A DNA stretch of 64,000 nucleotides from Streptomyces sp. NBC_01591 (GTDB taxonomy: Bacteria > Actinomycetota > Actinomycetes > Streptomycetales > Streptomycetaceae), in NCBI RefSeq assembly GCF_035918155.1, contig NZ_CP109327.1, positions 744,001 to 808,000 of the forward strand, in the 5' to 3' direction. How positions within the stretch are numbered: the first letter of the stretch is position 1; every line of letters begins with the position of its first letter. Positions 8,749-17,131 of this stretch are shown here, in pieces. The position numbers and the translations under genes are program-made. Under the pieces are notes generated by a model that worked only from the letters and a program-made list of their open reading frames with translations, had not been told where the DNA came from and ran no database searches.

Positions 8749-10374
8749 ATGACCGACTCAGCAACCCCCGTACCGGAATACGACGCGCTCGTCGTCGGCG
8801 CCGGTTTCGGCGGCCTCTACGCCCTGCACCAGCTGCGCGCCCACGGGTTCAGCTGCCACGCCTTCGAGACGGGCGACGACGTCGGCGGTACGTGGTACTG
8901 GAACCGCTATCCCGGAGCCCGCTGCGACGTCGAGAGCCTGGACTACTGCTACTCGTTCTCCCCCGAGCTGCACGCCGAGTGGGACTGGACCGAGCGCTTC
9001 GCCACCCAGCCCGAGATCCTGCGTTACGCCAGGCACGTCGCGGACCGCTTCGACCTGCGGCCGATGATCTCCTTCGAGACGCGGGTGGCCTCCGCCGCCT
9101 GGGAGGAGGAGAGCAGGGCATGGCTCCTGACGACCGAGGACGGCCGCCGCGCCCGGGCGCGGTTCCTCGTCACCGCCGTGGGCTGCCTGTCCGCATCGCG
9201 CGTCCCCGAACTGCCCGGCCTCGGCACCTTCCGCGGCGAGGTGCACCACACCGGCCGCTGGCCGCACGAGGGAGTCGACCTGGCCGGCAAACGCGTCGCC
9301 GTCATCGGCACCGGCTCCTCCGGCATCCAGGCAGTGCCCGAACTCGCCGCACAGGCCGAGCACTTGACGGTCTTTCAACGCACCCCCAACTACAGCCTGC
9401 CGGCCCGCAACCGTCCGCTGTCGGGCCGGGAGAGCTGGCGGGCCAAGGCTGAACTGGAGGAGCTGCGCACGTACGCCCGTACCGGATTCTCCGGCTTCTA
9501 CATCGCCTCCACCGGCCGCTCGGCCCTCGATGTGGGCGAGGAGGAGCGCCGGGCCGCCTTCGAACGCAAGTGGGCCATCGGCGGGACCGAGATCATGTCG
9601 GTCTTCACCGACGTACTGACGGACGGGAAGGCCAACGAGCACCTCGCCGAGTTCGTCCGCGAGAAGATCCGGGACGCCGTGGACGACCCGACGACGGCGC
9701 AGAAGCTCGTCCCGCTGGACTACCCCATCGGCGCCAAACGCATCTGCGTCGACACCGGCTACTTCTCCACGTACAACCGGGAGAACGTCGACCTCGTCGA
9801 CCTGCGGGACGAACCGCTCGTGGAGATCACCGAGGACGGCATCCGCACCGAAGCCGGCACCTACCCGGCCGATGTGCTGGTGCTGGCCACCGGCTACGAC
9901 GCCATGACCGGACCGCTCACCCGCATCGACATCCGCGGGACGGGCGGCCGGGCCCTCAAGGAGCAGTGGACTTCCGGACCGCGCAGCTACCTGGGCGTGG
10001 CGGTGGCCGGCTTCCCCAACCTGCTGACGGTCACCGGGCCGGGCAGCCCCTCGGTGCTGGTCAACATGGTGCGGGCGGTCGAGCAGCACGTCGACTGGAT
10101 CGTGGACTGCCTGCGCCGGCTGCGCGAGGACGGGGTGGACCGGATCGAGGCGCGGCCCGAGGCACAGGACTCCTGGGTCGCCCATGTCAACGAGGTCGCC
10201 GACACGACTCTCTACCCGCGCGCCAATTCCTGGTACGTGGGCGCCAACGTGGAAGGGAAGGCACGGGTGTTCATGCCGTACGCGGGTGGGCTCAGCCACT
10301 ATCGGGAGCGGTGCGAGGAGGTGGCGCGGTCCGGCTACCGGGGCTTCGCGCTGGGCACGGAGGTGTCGGCATGA
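8749..10374 (+). CDS. Flavin-containing Baeyer-Villiger monooxygenase
   Basis: 541 residues, the usual length for a class B (type I) BVMO. The FAD Rossmann motif GAGFGG is at 17-22, and GTGSSG, for NADPH, is near 187. Between them, residues 161-172 carry the family fingerprint FxGxxxHxxxWP (FRGEVHHTGRWP). DVGGTWYWNRYPGARCDVES matches cyclohexanone/phenylacetone monooxygenases. The enzyme inserts one oxygen from O2 next to a ketone, using NADPH and FAD, to give an ester or lactone. Start ATG 8749 follows AAGGAG. It is co-transcribed with the esterase and the SDR (ATGA overlap). Confidence 0.93.
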   Translation: MTDSATPVPEYDALVVGAGFGGLYALHQLRAHGFSCHAFETGDDVGGTWYWNRYPGARCDVESLDYCYSFSPELHAEWDWTERFATQPEILRYARHVADRFDLRPMISFETRVASAAWEEESRAWLLTTEDGRRARARFLVTAVGCLSASRVPELPGLGTFRGEVHHTGRWPHEGVDLAGKRVAVIGTGSSGIQAVPELAAQAEHLTVFQRTPNYSLPARNRPLSGRESWRAKAELEELRTYARTGFSGFYIASTGRSALDVGEEERRAAFERKWAIGGTEIMSVFTDVLTDGKANEHLAEFVREKIRDAVDDPTTAQKLVPLDYPIGAKRICVDTGYFSTYNRENVDLVDLRDEPLVEITEDGIRTEAGTYPADVLVLATGYDAMTGPLTRIDIRGTGGRALKEQWTSGPRSYLGVAVAGFPNLLTVTGPGSPSVLVNMVRAVEQHVDWIVDCLRRLREDGVDRIEARPEAQDSWVAHVNEVADTTLYPRANSWYVGANVEGKARVFMPYAGGLSHYRERCEEVARSGYRGFALGTEVSA

Positions 10375-11282
10375 CGCGGGACACGCTGAGGCTGGACGGA
10401 CGCGCCGTCGTCGTCACCGGCGCGGGCCGGGGGCTCGGCCGGGCCTATGCCCTCGACCTCGCCGGGCGTGGCGCCCGTGTCGTCGTCAATGACCTGGGGA
10501 CGGCGACGGACGGCACCGGGAGCCAGGATTCGGGCCCGGCAGCGCGGGTCGTCGAGGAGATCCGGGCGGCGGGCGGGACGGCGGTCGCCAGTACCGCGGA
10601 CGCGAGCAGCGTCGAGGGAACACAGTCCCTGATCGCCCTGTCGTGCGCCGAGTTCGGTTCGGTCGACGGGATCGTGGCGAACGCCGGGATCTACCGGCCG
10701 GGGCTGGAGTTCACCGAGATCGACGAGGGGCTGCTGGAGCGGATGACGGCCATCCACTCCCTCGGCGCCTGGCGACTGGTACGGGCCGCCTGGCCCCGTT
10801 TCACGGAGCGCGGGCGGGGCCGGGTCGTCCTGGTCACCTCGGCGGCCGGTCTGTACGGGATGGCGGGGAATGCCGCGTACTCTCTGCTCAAGGCCGGGAT
10901 CGTGGGGCTGACGCGGACGCTCGCCGCCGAGGGGGCCCCGCACGGCATCCGGGTCAACGCCGTGGCTCCGGTGGCCTGGTCGCGGATGTCGGCGGCGGCC
11001 GAGGGCGTACCGCCCGAGGTGCTGGAGCGGATGCGGGAGGAGGCGCCGCCCGAGGCGGTCGCGCCGGTAGTGGCCGCGCTGCTCTCCGATGAGGTGCCGG
11101 TCACGGGCGAGGTGCTGAGCGCGGGGCGCGGCCGCGTGGGGCGGGTGCTGACGGGTGAGACCCCGGGCATCCGCTCGGCGGACGGCGGCCCGCTGCTCGC
11201 ACAGGACCTCACCGAGCGGATCGGCGAACTCCTCTCCATGGACGGGGTGGTGTACCCGGCATCGGCGCACGAGACTCCCTGA
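10371..11282 (+). CDS. Short-chain dehydrogenase/reductase
   Basis: 303 residues. The start ATG overlaps the BVMO stop as ATGA, so the two are translationally coupled. The NAD(P) motif TGAGRGLG is at residues 16-23 and NAG lies near 103. The catalytic triad is Ser157, Tyr170 and Lys174 (YSLLK). The C-terminal extension of about 60 residues beyond a minimal SDR resembles the multifunctional 17-beta-hydroxysteroid/2-enoyl reductase-like subgroup. In this operon it would oxidise a secondary alcohol to the ketone used by the BVMO, or the reverse; the direction is inferred. Confidence 0.88.
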   Translation: MTRDTLRLDGRAVVVTGAGRGLGRAYALDLAGRGARVVVNDLGTATDGTGSQDSGPAARVVEEIRAAGGTAVASTADASSVEGTQSLIALSCAEFGSVDGIVANAGIYRPGLEFTEIDEGLLERMTAIHSLGAWRLVRAAWPRFTERGRGRVVLVTSAAGLYGMAGNAAYSLLKAGIVGLTRTLAAEGAPHGIRVNAVAPVAWSRMSAAAEGVPPEVLERMREEAPPEAVAPVVAALLSDEVPVTGEVLSAGRGRVGRVLTGETPGIRSADGGPLLAQDLTERIGELLSMDGVVYPASAHETP

Positions 11283-11292
11283 GCGGCGTTCC

Positions 11293-11332
11293 GGGGCGGG
11301 CGGGTAGTGGGGCGGTCCCCGCCACCCGCCCC
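11293..11332. terminator. Hairpin after the SDR gene
   Basis: GGGGCGGG at 11293-11300 pairs with CCCGCCCC at 11325-11332, and inner G/C runs extend the stem. It lies 10 bp after the SDR stop and before the tetR promoter, as expected for the end of the catabolic operon. Confidence 0.5.
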
Positions 11333-11404
11333 TTGCGCGTTCCCGGCCCCGTCGGCCGTCCTCCGCGGTCGCACAGGGGGACGGTCCCGGGCCATCCGGG
11401 AATT

Positions 11405-11439
11405 TTGCACATCACGCAAACTTGCATAGCATGCACTTC
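11405..11439 (+). promoter_or_regulatory. Promoter/operator of the tetR-MFS unit
   Basis: A -35-like TTGCAC (11405-11410), a 16-bp spacer and a -10-like TAGCAT (11427-11432) stand 7 bases before the ATG at 11440, so the mRNA would be almost leaderless. Two nested dyads overlap it: TTTGC-7-GCAAA (11404-11420) and TGCAT-AGC-ATGCA (11423-11435). This is what an autoregulated TetR operator looks like. The positions are read directly; the function is inferred. Confidence 0.45.
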
Positions 11440-12045
11440 ATGAGTGCCGACGACATCCCTCTCGGGCTGCGCGAGCGCAAGAAGTGGGCGACGCGCAACG
11501 CCCTTGCGGACGTGGCGCTGCGCATGGCCGCAGACCGCGGGATCGAGAACGTGACCGTGGAAGCGGTCACCGATGCGGTCGGCGTATCCGTGCGTACCTT
11601 CTTCAACTACTTCCCGTGCCTCGAGGACGCGATCACCCGTCCCAACCAGGACAACGCCGAGCGGGCCCGTCGGGCGGTGCTCGACGCACCGAGGGAGCTC
11701 ACGGCACTCAATGCCCTGCGCGAGGCGATCGGCCAGGAACTCGCCCACATCGAGGAGGACCACGAGCGCTGGGAGCTCCAGATGGCCGTGCTCAGGAAGA
11801 ACCCTGCGCTGCTGTCCAAATTCCTGGCCGCCCAGGGCGCGGACGAACGCGCGCTGATCGCTGCCGTGGCCGAACGTCTGGGCCAGGACCCCGAGTCCGA
11901 TCTCTACCCCCGGCTCCTCGCGCACGTGACGATCGCCGCCGTGCGCGCCGCCGTCGAGCTCTGGGTGGCCTCAGGCCGTACCCGCACGTTCCAGAGCATC
12001 TATCACGAGGCGTTCGCCTCTCTGGCTGCCGGCCTCAACGACTGA
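11440..12045 (+). CDS. TetR-family transcriptional repressor
   Basis: 201 residues from the ATG at 11440; ATGs at 11422 and 11431 are also in frame but fall inside the promoter dyads. The N-terminal HTH (ERKKWATRNALADVALRMAADRGIENVTV, then VGVSVRTFFNYFP near residues 40-60) is classical TetR, with the FFNYF variant typical of the AcrR-like subgroup. The C-terminal part (LTALNALREAIGQELAHIEED) binds the ligand. The gene is followed 66 bp later by a DHA2 MFS exporter on the same strand, so it probably represses that pump and itself, with a pump substrate as inducer. Confidence 0.87.
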   Translation: MSADDIPLGLRERKKWATRNALADVALRMAADRGIENVTVEAVTDAVGVSVRTFFNYFPCLEDAITRPNQDNAERARRAVLDAPRELTALNALREAIGQELAHIEEDHERWELQMAVLRKNPALLSKFLAAQGADERALIAAVAERLGQDPESDLYPRLLAHVTIAAVRAAVELWVASGRTRTFQSIYHEAFASLAAGLND

Positions 12046-12111
12046 AGCACGCCCGAAGGCCCCGCCCGGGGCCTGTCACCCGAGAACCCAGAAAATGAGG
12101 AACGCCAGCCG

Positions 12112-13698
12112 ATGACCGCTGCCGTCACACCCGAAACCGGTACCGCCGGTGCGCCCGAGGGGGCCGCACCGGCCATGACGCGTCGTCATATACTCCAGGC
12201 CATGTCGGGCCTGATGGCCGGCATGTTCGTGGCCATCCTGGCCTCCACCGTGGTCTCCAACGCACTTCCGAGGATCATCGCCGATCTGCATGGCAGCCAG
12301 TCCTCGTACACCTGGGTGGTCACCGCCGAACTTCTGGCGATGACGGCGACCGTCCCGATCTGGGGCAAGCTGTCCGACCTCTACGACAAGAAGCTGCTCA
12401 TCCAGCTGTCTCTGTCGATGTTCATCGTCGGCTCGCTCGTCGCCGGCTTCTCGCACAGCGTCGGCCTGCTCATCGTGAGCCGTGTGGTGCAGGGCATCGG
12501 CGCGGGCGGTCTCACGGCGCTCGCCCAGGTCGTGATGGCGGCGATCATTCCGCCGCGTGAACTCGGCCGCTACTCCGGCATCTTCGGCGCCGTGTTCGCC
12601 GTCGGCACCGTCGCGGGACCGCTCATCGGCGGTGTGCTCGTGGACACCTCCTGGCTGGGGTGGCGCTGGTGCTTCTTCATCGGTGTGCCGTTCGCGCTGC
12701 TCGCGATCGTGCTGCTCCAGCTCACCCTGAAGCTGCCCACGGTCCGCAGGGAGGTGAAGATCGACTATCTCGGTGCCGTCCTCATCATGAGCGGGGTCAG
12801 CGCGCTGCTGCTGTGGGTGACGCTCGCGGGCAACCAATTCGACTGGGCCTCGTGGCAGACCGCCGCCCTGGTCAGCGCCGGTGTGGTCCTGCTGGTCGCC
12901 GCGGTACTGGTCGAATCCAGGGTCCAGGAGCCGATCATTCCCCTGGACATCTTCCGCAACCGCACCGTGACGCTGACGACCGTGGCGAGCCTGCTGGTGG
13001 GCGTGGCCATGTTCGGCGGCACGGTGTTCCTCTCCCAGTACTTCCAGATCTCGCTCGGCAAAACGCCGACCGTCGCGGGCCTGATGAGCCTGCCGATGAT
13101 CCTCGGTCTGATGATCTCCACGACCGTCGCCGGGCAGATCATCTCCGCCCGCGGCAAGTGGAAGGGCTTCCTGATCGCGGGCGGCATCATCATGACCGCG
13201 GGCATGGGCCTGCTCTCCACGATCAGTGCGGACTCCTCGTTCGGGCTGCTCAGCGTCTACATGGTGGTACTCGGCGTGGGCGTCGGCATGTTGATGCAGA
13301 ACCTGGTGCTGGCGGCCCAGAACGATGTACCCGCGTCGGAGCTGGGTGCGGCGACCTCGGTGCTGTCGTTCTTCCGCAGCCTCGGTGGAGCGATCGGCAC
13401 GAGCGCGCTGGGCGCCGTGCTGAGCCACCGGGTGGCGAGCGAGATGGCGAAGGGCTTCGGCGGGGCGGCGGACAACGGGGGCGCCGGCCATGGCGTTCCC
13501 GACCTGTCCACCCTTCCCGAACCGGCTCGGCAGGTGGTCGAGCAGGCGTACGGCGTCGCGACCGCGGATGTCTTCCTGATCGGAGCCCCCTTCGCGTTTC
13601 TCGCGCTGATCGCGGTGCTGTTCATCAAGGAGAAGCCGCTCAAGACGCAGAGCGGCATGGAACGGCTCGCACAGGAGAACGCCGCAGCGGCGAAGTAG
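12112..13698 (+). CDS. MFS drug-efflux transporter, DHA2 (EmrB/QacA) type, 14 TM
   Basis: 528 residues. The first TM is LMAGMFVAILASTVVSNALP. Motif A is GKLSDLYDKKLL near residues 85-96, and motif C of antiporters is in VFAVGTVAGPLIGGVLVD near 162-180. The hydrophobic profile continues to about 14 segments, ending APFAFLALIAVLFIKEK. These are proton-drug antiporters of the inner membrane, exporting lipophilic compounds or antibiotics. It follows a tetR gene, and the start has GAGGAA upstream. Reading on the opposite strand is long, open and meaningless. The substrate is unknown. Confidence 0.93.
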   Translation: MTAAVTPETGTAGAPEGAAPAMTRRHILQAMSGLMAGMFVAILASTVVSNALPRIIADLHGSQSSYTWVVTAELLAMTATVPIWGKLSDLYDKKLLIQLSLSMFIVGSLVAGFSHSVGLLIVSRVVQGIGAGGLTALAQVVMAAIIPPRELGRYSGIFGAVFAVGTVAGPLIGGVLVDTSWLGWRWCFFIGVPFALLAIVLLQLTLKLPTVRREVKIDYLGAVLIMSGVSALLLWVTLAGNQFDWASWQTAALVSAGVVLLVAAVLVESRVQEPIIPLDIFRNRTVTLTTVASLLVGVAMFGGTVFLSQYFQISLGKTPTVAGLMSLPMILGLMISTTVAGQIISARGKWKGFLIAGGIIMTAGMGLLSTISADSSFGLLSVYMVVLGVGVGMLMQNLVLAAQNDVPASELGAATSVLSFFRSLGGAIGTSALGAVLSHRVASEMAKGFGGAADNGGAGHGVPDLSTLPEPARQVVEQAYGVATADVFLIGAPFAFLALIAVLFIKEKPLKTQSGMERLAQENAAAAK

Positions 13699-13739
13699 CC
13701 GCCTGGCCACCGGTCGGCGCGGGCCGCTGATCCCCGGTT

Positions 13740-14516
13740 TCAGCCGGCGGGAGGAGGCGGCCACGCGCCCGGCCGCGTTCCGCTGTTGGGTTTCTTCCCG
13801 GCGGAGCGGTTGCTGATGAGCGCCTGCCGGATCTGTGCGGCGGTCGCCCGTGCGTGTTCCGAGGTGGAGATCGCGTCGGCAGTGGCGGGGACGAAGCGGT
13901 GGGCCGGGTGCTGACAGTACGGGCAGGGCGCGCCGTCGGCGAGGAGGTATCCGTCCTCGCATGCCCGGTTCGAGCAGGTGCCGGGGCTCACCAGGGCCTC
14001 AGCGATCTCCTGGGGTGCCCAGCGGCGACGGTTCTCCTCGCCGCGTTCGTGGATCGCGTGGGACCAGCGGTTGCTCCAGCGCCTTTCGATACGGTCGAGG
14101 AGCTGGGCAGCCGTCCGGTGCTCGAGCTCGCGGAACAGGATGTCGGGCAGGGTGCGCGGGACCCGGTGTCCGAGCGCCTGGAGCAGTGGTTGGGGAAAGC
14201 CCTGCATGATGAAGCGGATCGGGTCGCCGCCCGGGCTCTGCTTCCACTGCTGGCAGTGGCAGACTCCTCCGTCGGGCAGCGGCTTGTGGCAGCGGGTGCA
14301 CAGTCCTCGGCAGTCCACGCAGATCCCGTCGTTGAGCCCGTCCAGGTGCGGTGCCGGCGCCCTGCCGCATTCGCGGCAGCAGGCCGCGCACAGGCCGCAC
14401 AGCCGCTCGCTGCCCTGCTGAGTCGTCCAGTTCCGCTGCTGACAGCGGCAGCACAGACTGGTGTTGCAGTAGTCGCTGTGCTCGCCGTTGTGCCGGCCGA
14501 GGGGAGCGAAGGACAT
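13740..14516 (-). CDS. Cysteine-rich zinc-ribbon protein of unknown function
   Basis: 258 residues. The ATG at 14516 follows AAGAGGAAG, which fixes the start. The first 110 residues contain repeated CxxC or CxxxC pairs (SLCCRCQQRNW, LCGLCAACCRECGRAP, GICVDCRGLCTRCHKP, VCHCQQW), and the C-terminal third has CSNRACEDGYL followed by CPYCQHPAH. Two or more zinc ribbons or a treble-clef array are therefore likely. The middle (RTLPDILFRELEHRTAAQLLDRIERRW) is helical. Such proteins are frequent near Streptomyces integrative elements, but no element genes adjoin here. It could bind nucleic acid; this is not known. Confidence 0.72.
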   Translation of the reverse strand: MSFAPLGRHNGEHSDYCNTSLCCRCQQRNWTTQQGSERLCGLCAACCRECGRAPAPHLDGLNDGICVDCRGLCTRCHKPLPDGGVCHCQQWKQSPGGDPIRFIMQGFPQPLLQALGHRVPRTLPDILFRELEHRTAAQLLDRIERRWSNRWSHAIHERGEENRRRWAPQEIAEALVSPGTCSNRACEDGYLLADGAPCPYCQHPAHRFVPATADAISTSEHARATAAQIRQALISNRSAGKKPNSGTRPGAWPPPPAG

Positions 14517-14760
14517 GGTGCTTCCTCTTTTCGGGGCTGGGCGATGCCGACGGAGCGGGAGCAGTGGCCCTGGCACGCGATGGGCTCCGCATCGCGTGCC
14601 TGCTTTCCCCTCTGGCGGCGGGAAAGCGTGCCCGCGCGCGGTGTTGCTCCGTACAGCCTAGTGAATCAGCGCCGGACCGGACGGTACGACAAATCGCACC
14701 CGTCACGATTCACGGGAACCCCCGTGGCCGCGCCGGCAGCAGCACCTCGGCCTCCCGCTC

Positions 14761-15597
14761 TCAGTCGTTCCCCTCGATGAACCGGCGCAGCTCGTGGGCG
14801 AGTGCCGCCGGGTTGTCCAAGGGGACCAGCGTTCCGGCCTCGGGGATCTCGACGTAGCGCCCCTGCGGCAACAGTTCGGCAAGGCTCCGGCCGGTCTCGG
14901 GCGGCATCATCCGGTCCTCCGCGCCCCACGCCACCAGCGCCGGCCGGTCGAAGTGCCGCAGCCGTTCGGCGGCCCGAAGATAGGTGTCCTTCTGCGTGGA
15001 GCGCAGAAAGCGCGCGAGGTCTCGGCGGATCGCCCGGTCGGTCAGCAGCGGCCGGTACCAGCGACGCACCCGCTCGTACGGAATCCCATGCGCCGTCATG
15101 CCACCCAGTGAGCTGCGCATCGACGCCAGGAAGGGCACCCGGAAGGACTGGAGGAGCAGGAACAGGCCACCCGGTACTCGGCTCGCGGCCAGCAGGGTGC
15201 GGCCCTGGATGCCCGGTGGGTAGTTGTCGAGCGCCTCGCAGGAAGTGAGCACCAGTCGGGCGATGCGCTCGTCGCGTACGCCGGGCAGGAGCTGGGCCGT
15301 GCCCGCGTCGTTCTGCACCAGCGTCACCTCACGCAGGTCCAGCCGCTCCAGGAACTCGGCGAGCAGGTCCGCCACGCCCTGGGCCGACAGGTCCGCGGAC
15401 GGCCGCATCGGGCGGCGGTGGCTGCCGAGCGGCAGGACAGGGACGACTACGCGGAAGTCTTCGCGCAGATCCGCCACGAGGGCGTCCCAGACCGATCCGT
15501 CGAAAGCGAGCCCGTGGACGAGCACCACGGTCTCGCCCACGCCGCCCCCGGTGTCGGTGTACTCGATGGTTCCGGCGCTCAGTTCGATCTCCGGCAT
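14761..15597 (-). CDS. Alpha/beta-hydrolase with Asp nucleophile position and no catalytic His
   Basis: 278 residues; GGGAGGG precedes the ATG at 15597. The fold is clear: VVLVHGLAFDGSVWD, then the nucleophile-elbow position reads VQNDAGTAQL (Asp97 instead of Ser, as in haloalkane dehalogenases and their relatives), then LVAWGAEDRMMPPETGR. Where the catalytic His should be, the sequence is EAGTLVPLDNP (Thr256). It may thus be a hydrolase with altered chemistry or a non-catalytic ligand binder. It is divergent from, and only 58 bp away from, a TetR gene, with a dyad between them, so it is probably regulated by that repressor. Confidence 0.82.
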   Translation of the reverse strand: MPEIELSAGTIEYTDTGGGVGETVVLVHGLAFDGSVWDALVADLREDFRVVVPVLPLGSHRRPMRPSADLSAQGVADLLAEFLERLDLREVTLVQNDAGTAQLLPGVRDERIARLVLTSCEALDNYPPGIQGRTLLAASRVPGGLFLLLQSFRVPFLASMRSSLGGMTAHGIPYERVRRWYRPLLTDRAIRRDLARFLRSTQKDTYLRAAERLRHFDRPALVAWGAEDRMMPPETGRSLAELLPQGRYVEIPEAGTLVPLDNPAALAHELRRFIEGND

Positions 15598-15623
15598 CGC
15601 ATGCCCTCCCCGTATCCACCACT

Positions 15624-15652
15624 GGATAGACCGATCTAGTGAGAGACTATCC
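15624..15652. promoter_or_regulatory. Operator dyad between hydrolase and tetR genes
   Basis: GGATAG (15624-15629) and CTATCC (15647-15652) form an inverted repeat, and an inner palindrome TAGACCGATCTA lies at 15627-15638. The core ATAGACC...TCTAGTGA resembles the operator of the Bacillus LmrA/YxaF repressors as I remember it. It sits in the 58-bp divergent gap and would control both genes. Confidence 0.5.
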
Positions 15653-15655
15653 GGC

Positions 15656-16243
15656 ATGAGAATCACTGGCGACACCAGGCAGCGGATTGTCACTGCCGCC
15701 ACCGAACTCTTCCGGCGGCAGGGCTACTCGGCGACCGGCATGAAGCAGATCGTCTCGGAGGCCGGGGCCCCGTACGGCTCGGCGTACCACTTCTTCCCCG
15801 GCGGCAAGGGCCAGCTCGGCGAGGAGGTGATCCGCACCTCCGGGGCTGCCTATCTGGAGCTGATCGGCAGCCTTTTCGCCGCCTCCGAGGCGGATCCGGC
15901 AGCCGCCACCGCCGCCGCCTTCACGGGCGCGGCCGAAACCCTGCGGGAGCTGGACTTCGCCGACCCGTGCCCGATCGCCACCGTGGCCCTGGAGGTCGCC
16001 AGTACGCACGAGGCGCTGCGTCGCGCGACGGCGGACGTCTTCGCCTCGTGGGTCGAGGCCCTCGCCGGCTTCTACGCCGGGGCGGGCATCGAGGCGGACA
16101 CCGCCCGGGAGACCGCGGGCTCGGTGATCGCCCTGCTGGAAGGGGCCTTCATGCTCGCCCGCGCGGCCCACGACACGGCTCCGGTCCTCGCTGCCGCCCG
16201 AGCGTCCGCCGCAATCGTCCGTGACGCCCTGGGGTCCGGCTGA
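15656..16243 (+). CDS. TetR-family repressor, LmrA/YxaF-like
   Basis: 195 residues from the ATG at 15656 (MRITGDTRQRIVTAATELF). The recognition region GAPYGSAYHFFPGGKGQLGEEVI, near residues 37-60, carries the FPGGK signature of the LmrA/YxaF/QdoR subgroup, whose members bind flavonoids or drugs. The C-terminal part (CPIATVALEVASTHEALR) is the ligand domain. Divergent from the Asp-type hydrolase gene with a shared operator, it probably represses that gene and itself. The frame is open far upstream, antisense to the hydrolase, which is not coding. Confidence 0.88.
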   Translation: MRITGDTRQRIVTAATELFRRQGYSATGMKQIVSEAGAPYGSAYHFFPGGKGQLGEEVIRTSGAAYLELIGSLFAASEADPAAATAAAFTGAAETLRELDFADPCPIATVALEVASTHEALRRATADVFASWVEALAGFYAGAGIEADTARETAGSVIALLEGAFMLARAAHDTAPVLAAARASAAIVRDALGSG

Positions 16244-16382
16244 GTAATGTCGGCCCGGTCGCGCGAACGCATCCGCGCAGCCCGGGAATCAGCACACCCC
16301 CGACCAGCGCTCGACGGCTGGTTCATCCCCACCGACGGGCGCCCCGCGCCCCGGTTCGACCCACGACACAGAGGGACGGCAC

Positions 16383-16601
16383 ATGCGGATCGAATACGAC
16401 GCGTCGGCAAACATGGCGTACATCTACCTCGTCGACAAGATCGGCCCGGGCGAAGCCGTCCGGCAGGAGCCTTCCGACGAGGACACCTCGGCGATACTCG
16501 ACTACGACGCGCAAGGACGGCTCCTGGGCATCGAACTGTTCGATGCCAGATCCCGGTTGCACCCTGATCTGATGGCCGTGGCCGAGCGGATCGACGGTTA
16601 G
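16383..16601 (+). CDS. DUF2283 small protein
   Basis: 72 residues. MRIEYDASANMAYIYLVD, then LDYDAQGRLLGIELFDAR are the two beta hairpins that define DUF2283, a small widespread family without known function, sometimes found near toxin-antitoxin genes. The full family length is present. It sits alone between a tetR gene and a transposase fossil. The ATG at 16383 follows AGGGACGGCAC. Confidence 0.8.
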   Translation: MRIEYDASANMAYIYLVDKIGPGEAVRQEPSDEDTSAILDYDAQGRLLGIELFDARSRLHPDLMAVAERIDG

Positions 16602-16639
16602 TACTGCAATCGCGGTGGGCGTGGCGTTGTTGCAGCTTC

Positions 16640-17130
16640 ACGGGCTGTGGCGTCGTTGCTTGCAGTGGCTGATCCGGGCTTGGTGTTGTTGGCGTCGACG
16701 CCAGTTCGACCAGTGCAGGACCTGATCGGTGGCGTGGCGGGTGGTGTGGGTGTGGCGGGTGATCAGGCGTCTGAGCTCGGGGACGCTGAGCGGGACAAGT
16801 TCAAAGGATCCGTTTCTGCTTTCCTCGCGTCGGGTTCGCCGGCCCGGGCAACGGTGAGGAAGGCGTGGGCGGCCATCGCGAGCGGGGCGGCGAACACGTC
16901 CCGCCGGTTCAGGGCGCGGTGGGACTGCTCCAGCACGCAGACCACGTACGCATCGCGATCGACCGCGCCCTACGGCAGCTCGACATTGAACAGCATCACC
17001 CGCCGCCACATGACCGGCACCAGCTCGACGTCGGCCTCGCGGGGCAGCAGCGGACGGTCCTTGACCCGACGGCTCGACAGTGCGGGCAGCCGAGGCACCG
17101 CCTTCAGGACGTGGCATGAGGTGAGCGATC
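16640..17130 (-). mobile_element. Chimeric transposase fossil (Tn3-type joined to IS701-type)
   Basis: Read leftwards from about 17130, the frame gives LKAVPRLPALSSRRVKDRPL, ELVPVMWRRVMLFNVELP, a TAG stop, and GAVDRDAYVVCVLEQSHRAL. This is middle-region sequence of Tn3-family TnpA. At about 16890 it passes without a break in frame into LAMAAHAFLTVARA, then after a frameshift LVPLSVPELRRLI and LHWSNWRRRQQHQAR, which is the C-terminus of IS701-family transposases. The piece therefore joins two unrelated transposase remnants, carries a stop and a frameshift, and is inactive. No terminal inverted repeats are visible. Confidence 0.6.
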
Positions 17131-17131
17131 C

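Noticed and set aside
8758..10299. 513-codon minus-strand frame opposite the BVMO
   Set aside because: The BVMO fingerprint is on the plus strand; the mirror frame has no RBS or family-like blocks.
12660..13730. 356-codon plus-strand frame overlapping the MFS gene
   Set aside because: Arg/Gly-rich alternate frame without motif or RBS.
12076..13962. 628-codon minus-strand frame opposite the MFS gene
   Set aside because: His/Arg/Gln-rich shadow of membrane-protein codons; the 14-TM transporter is certain.
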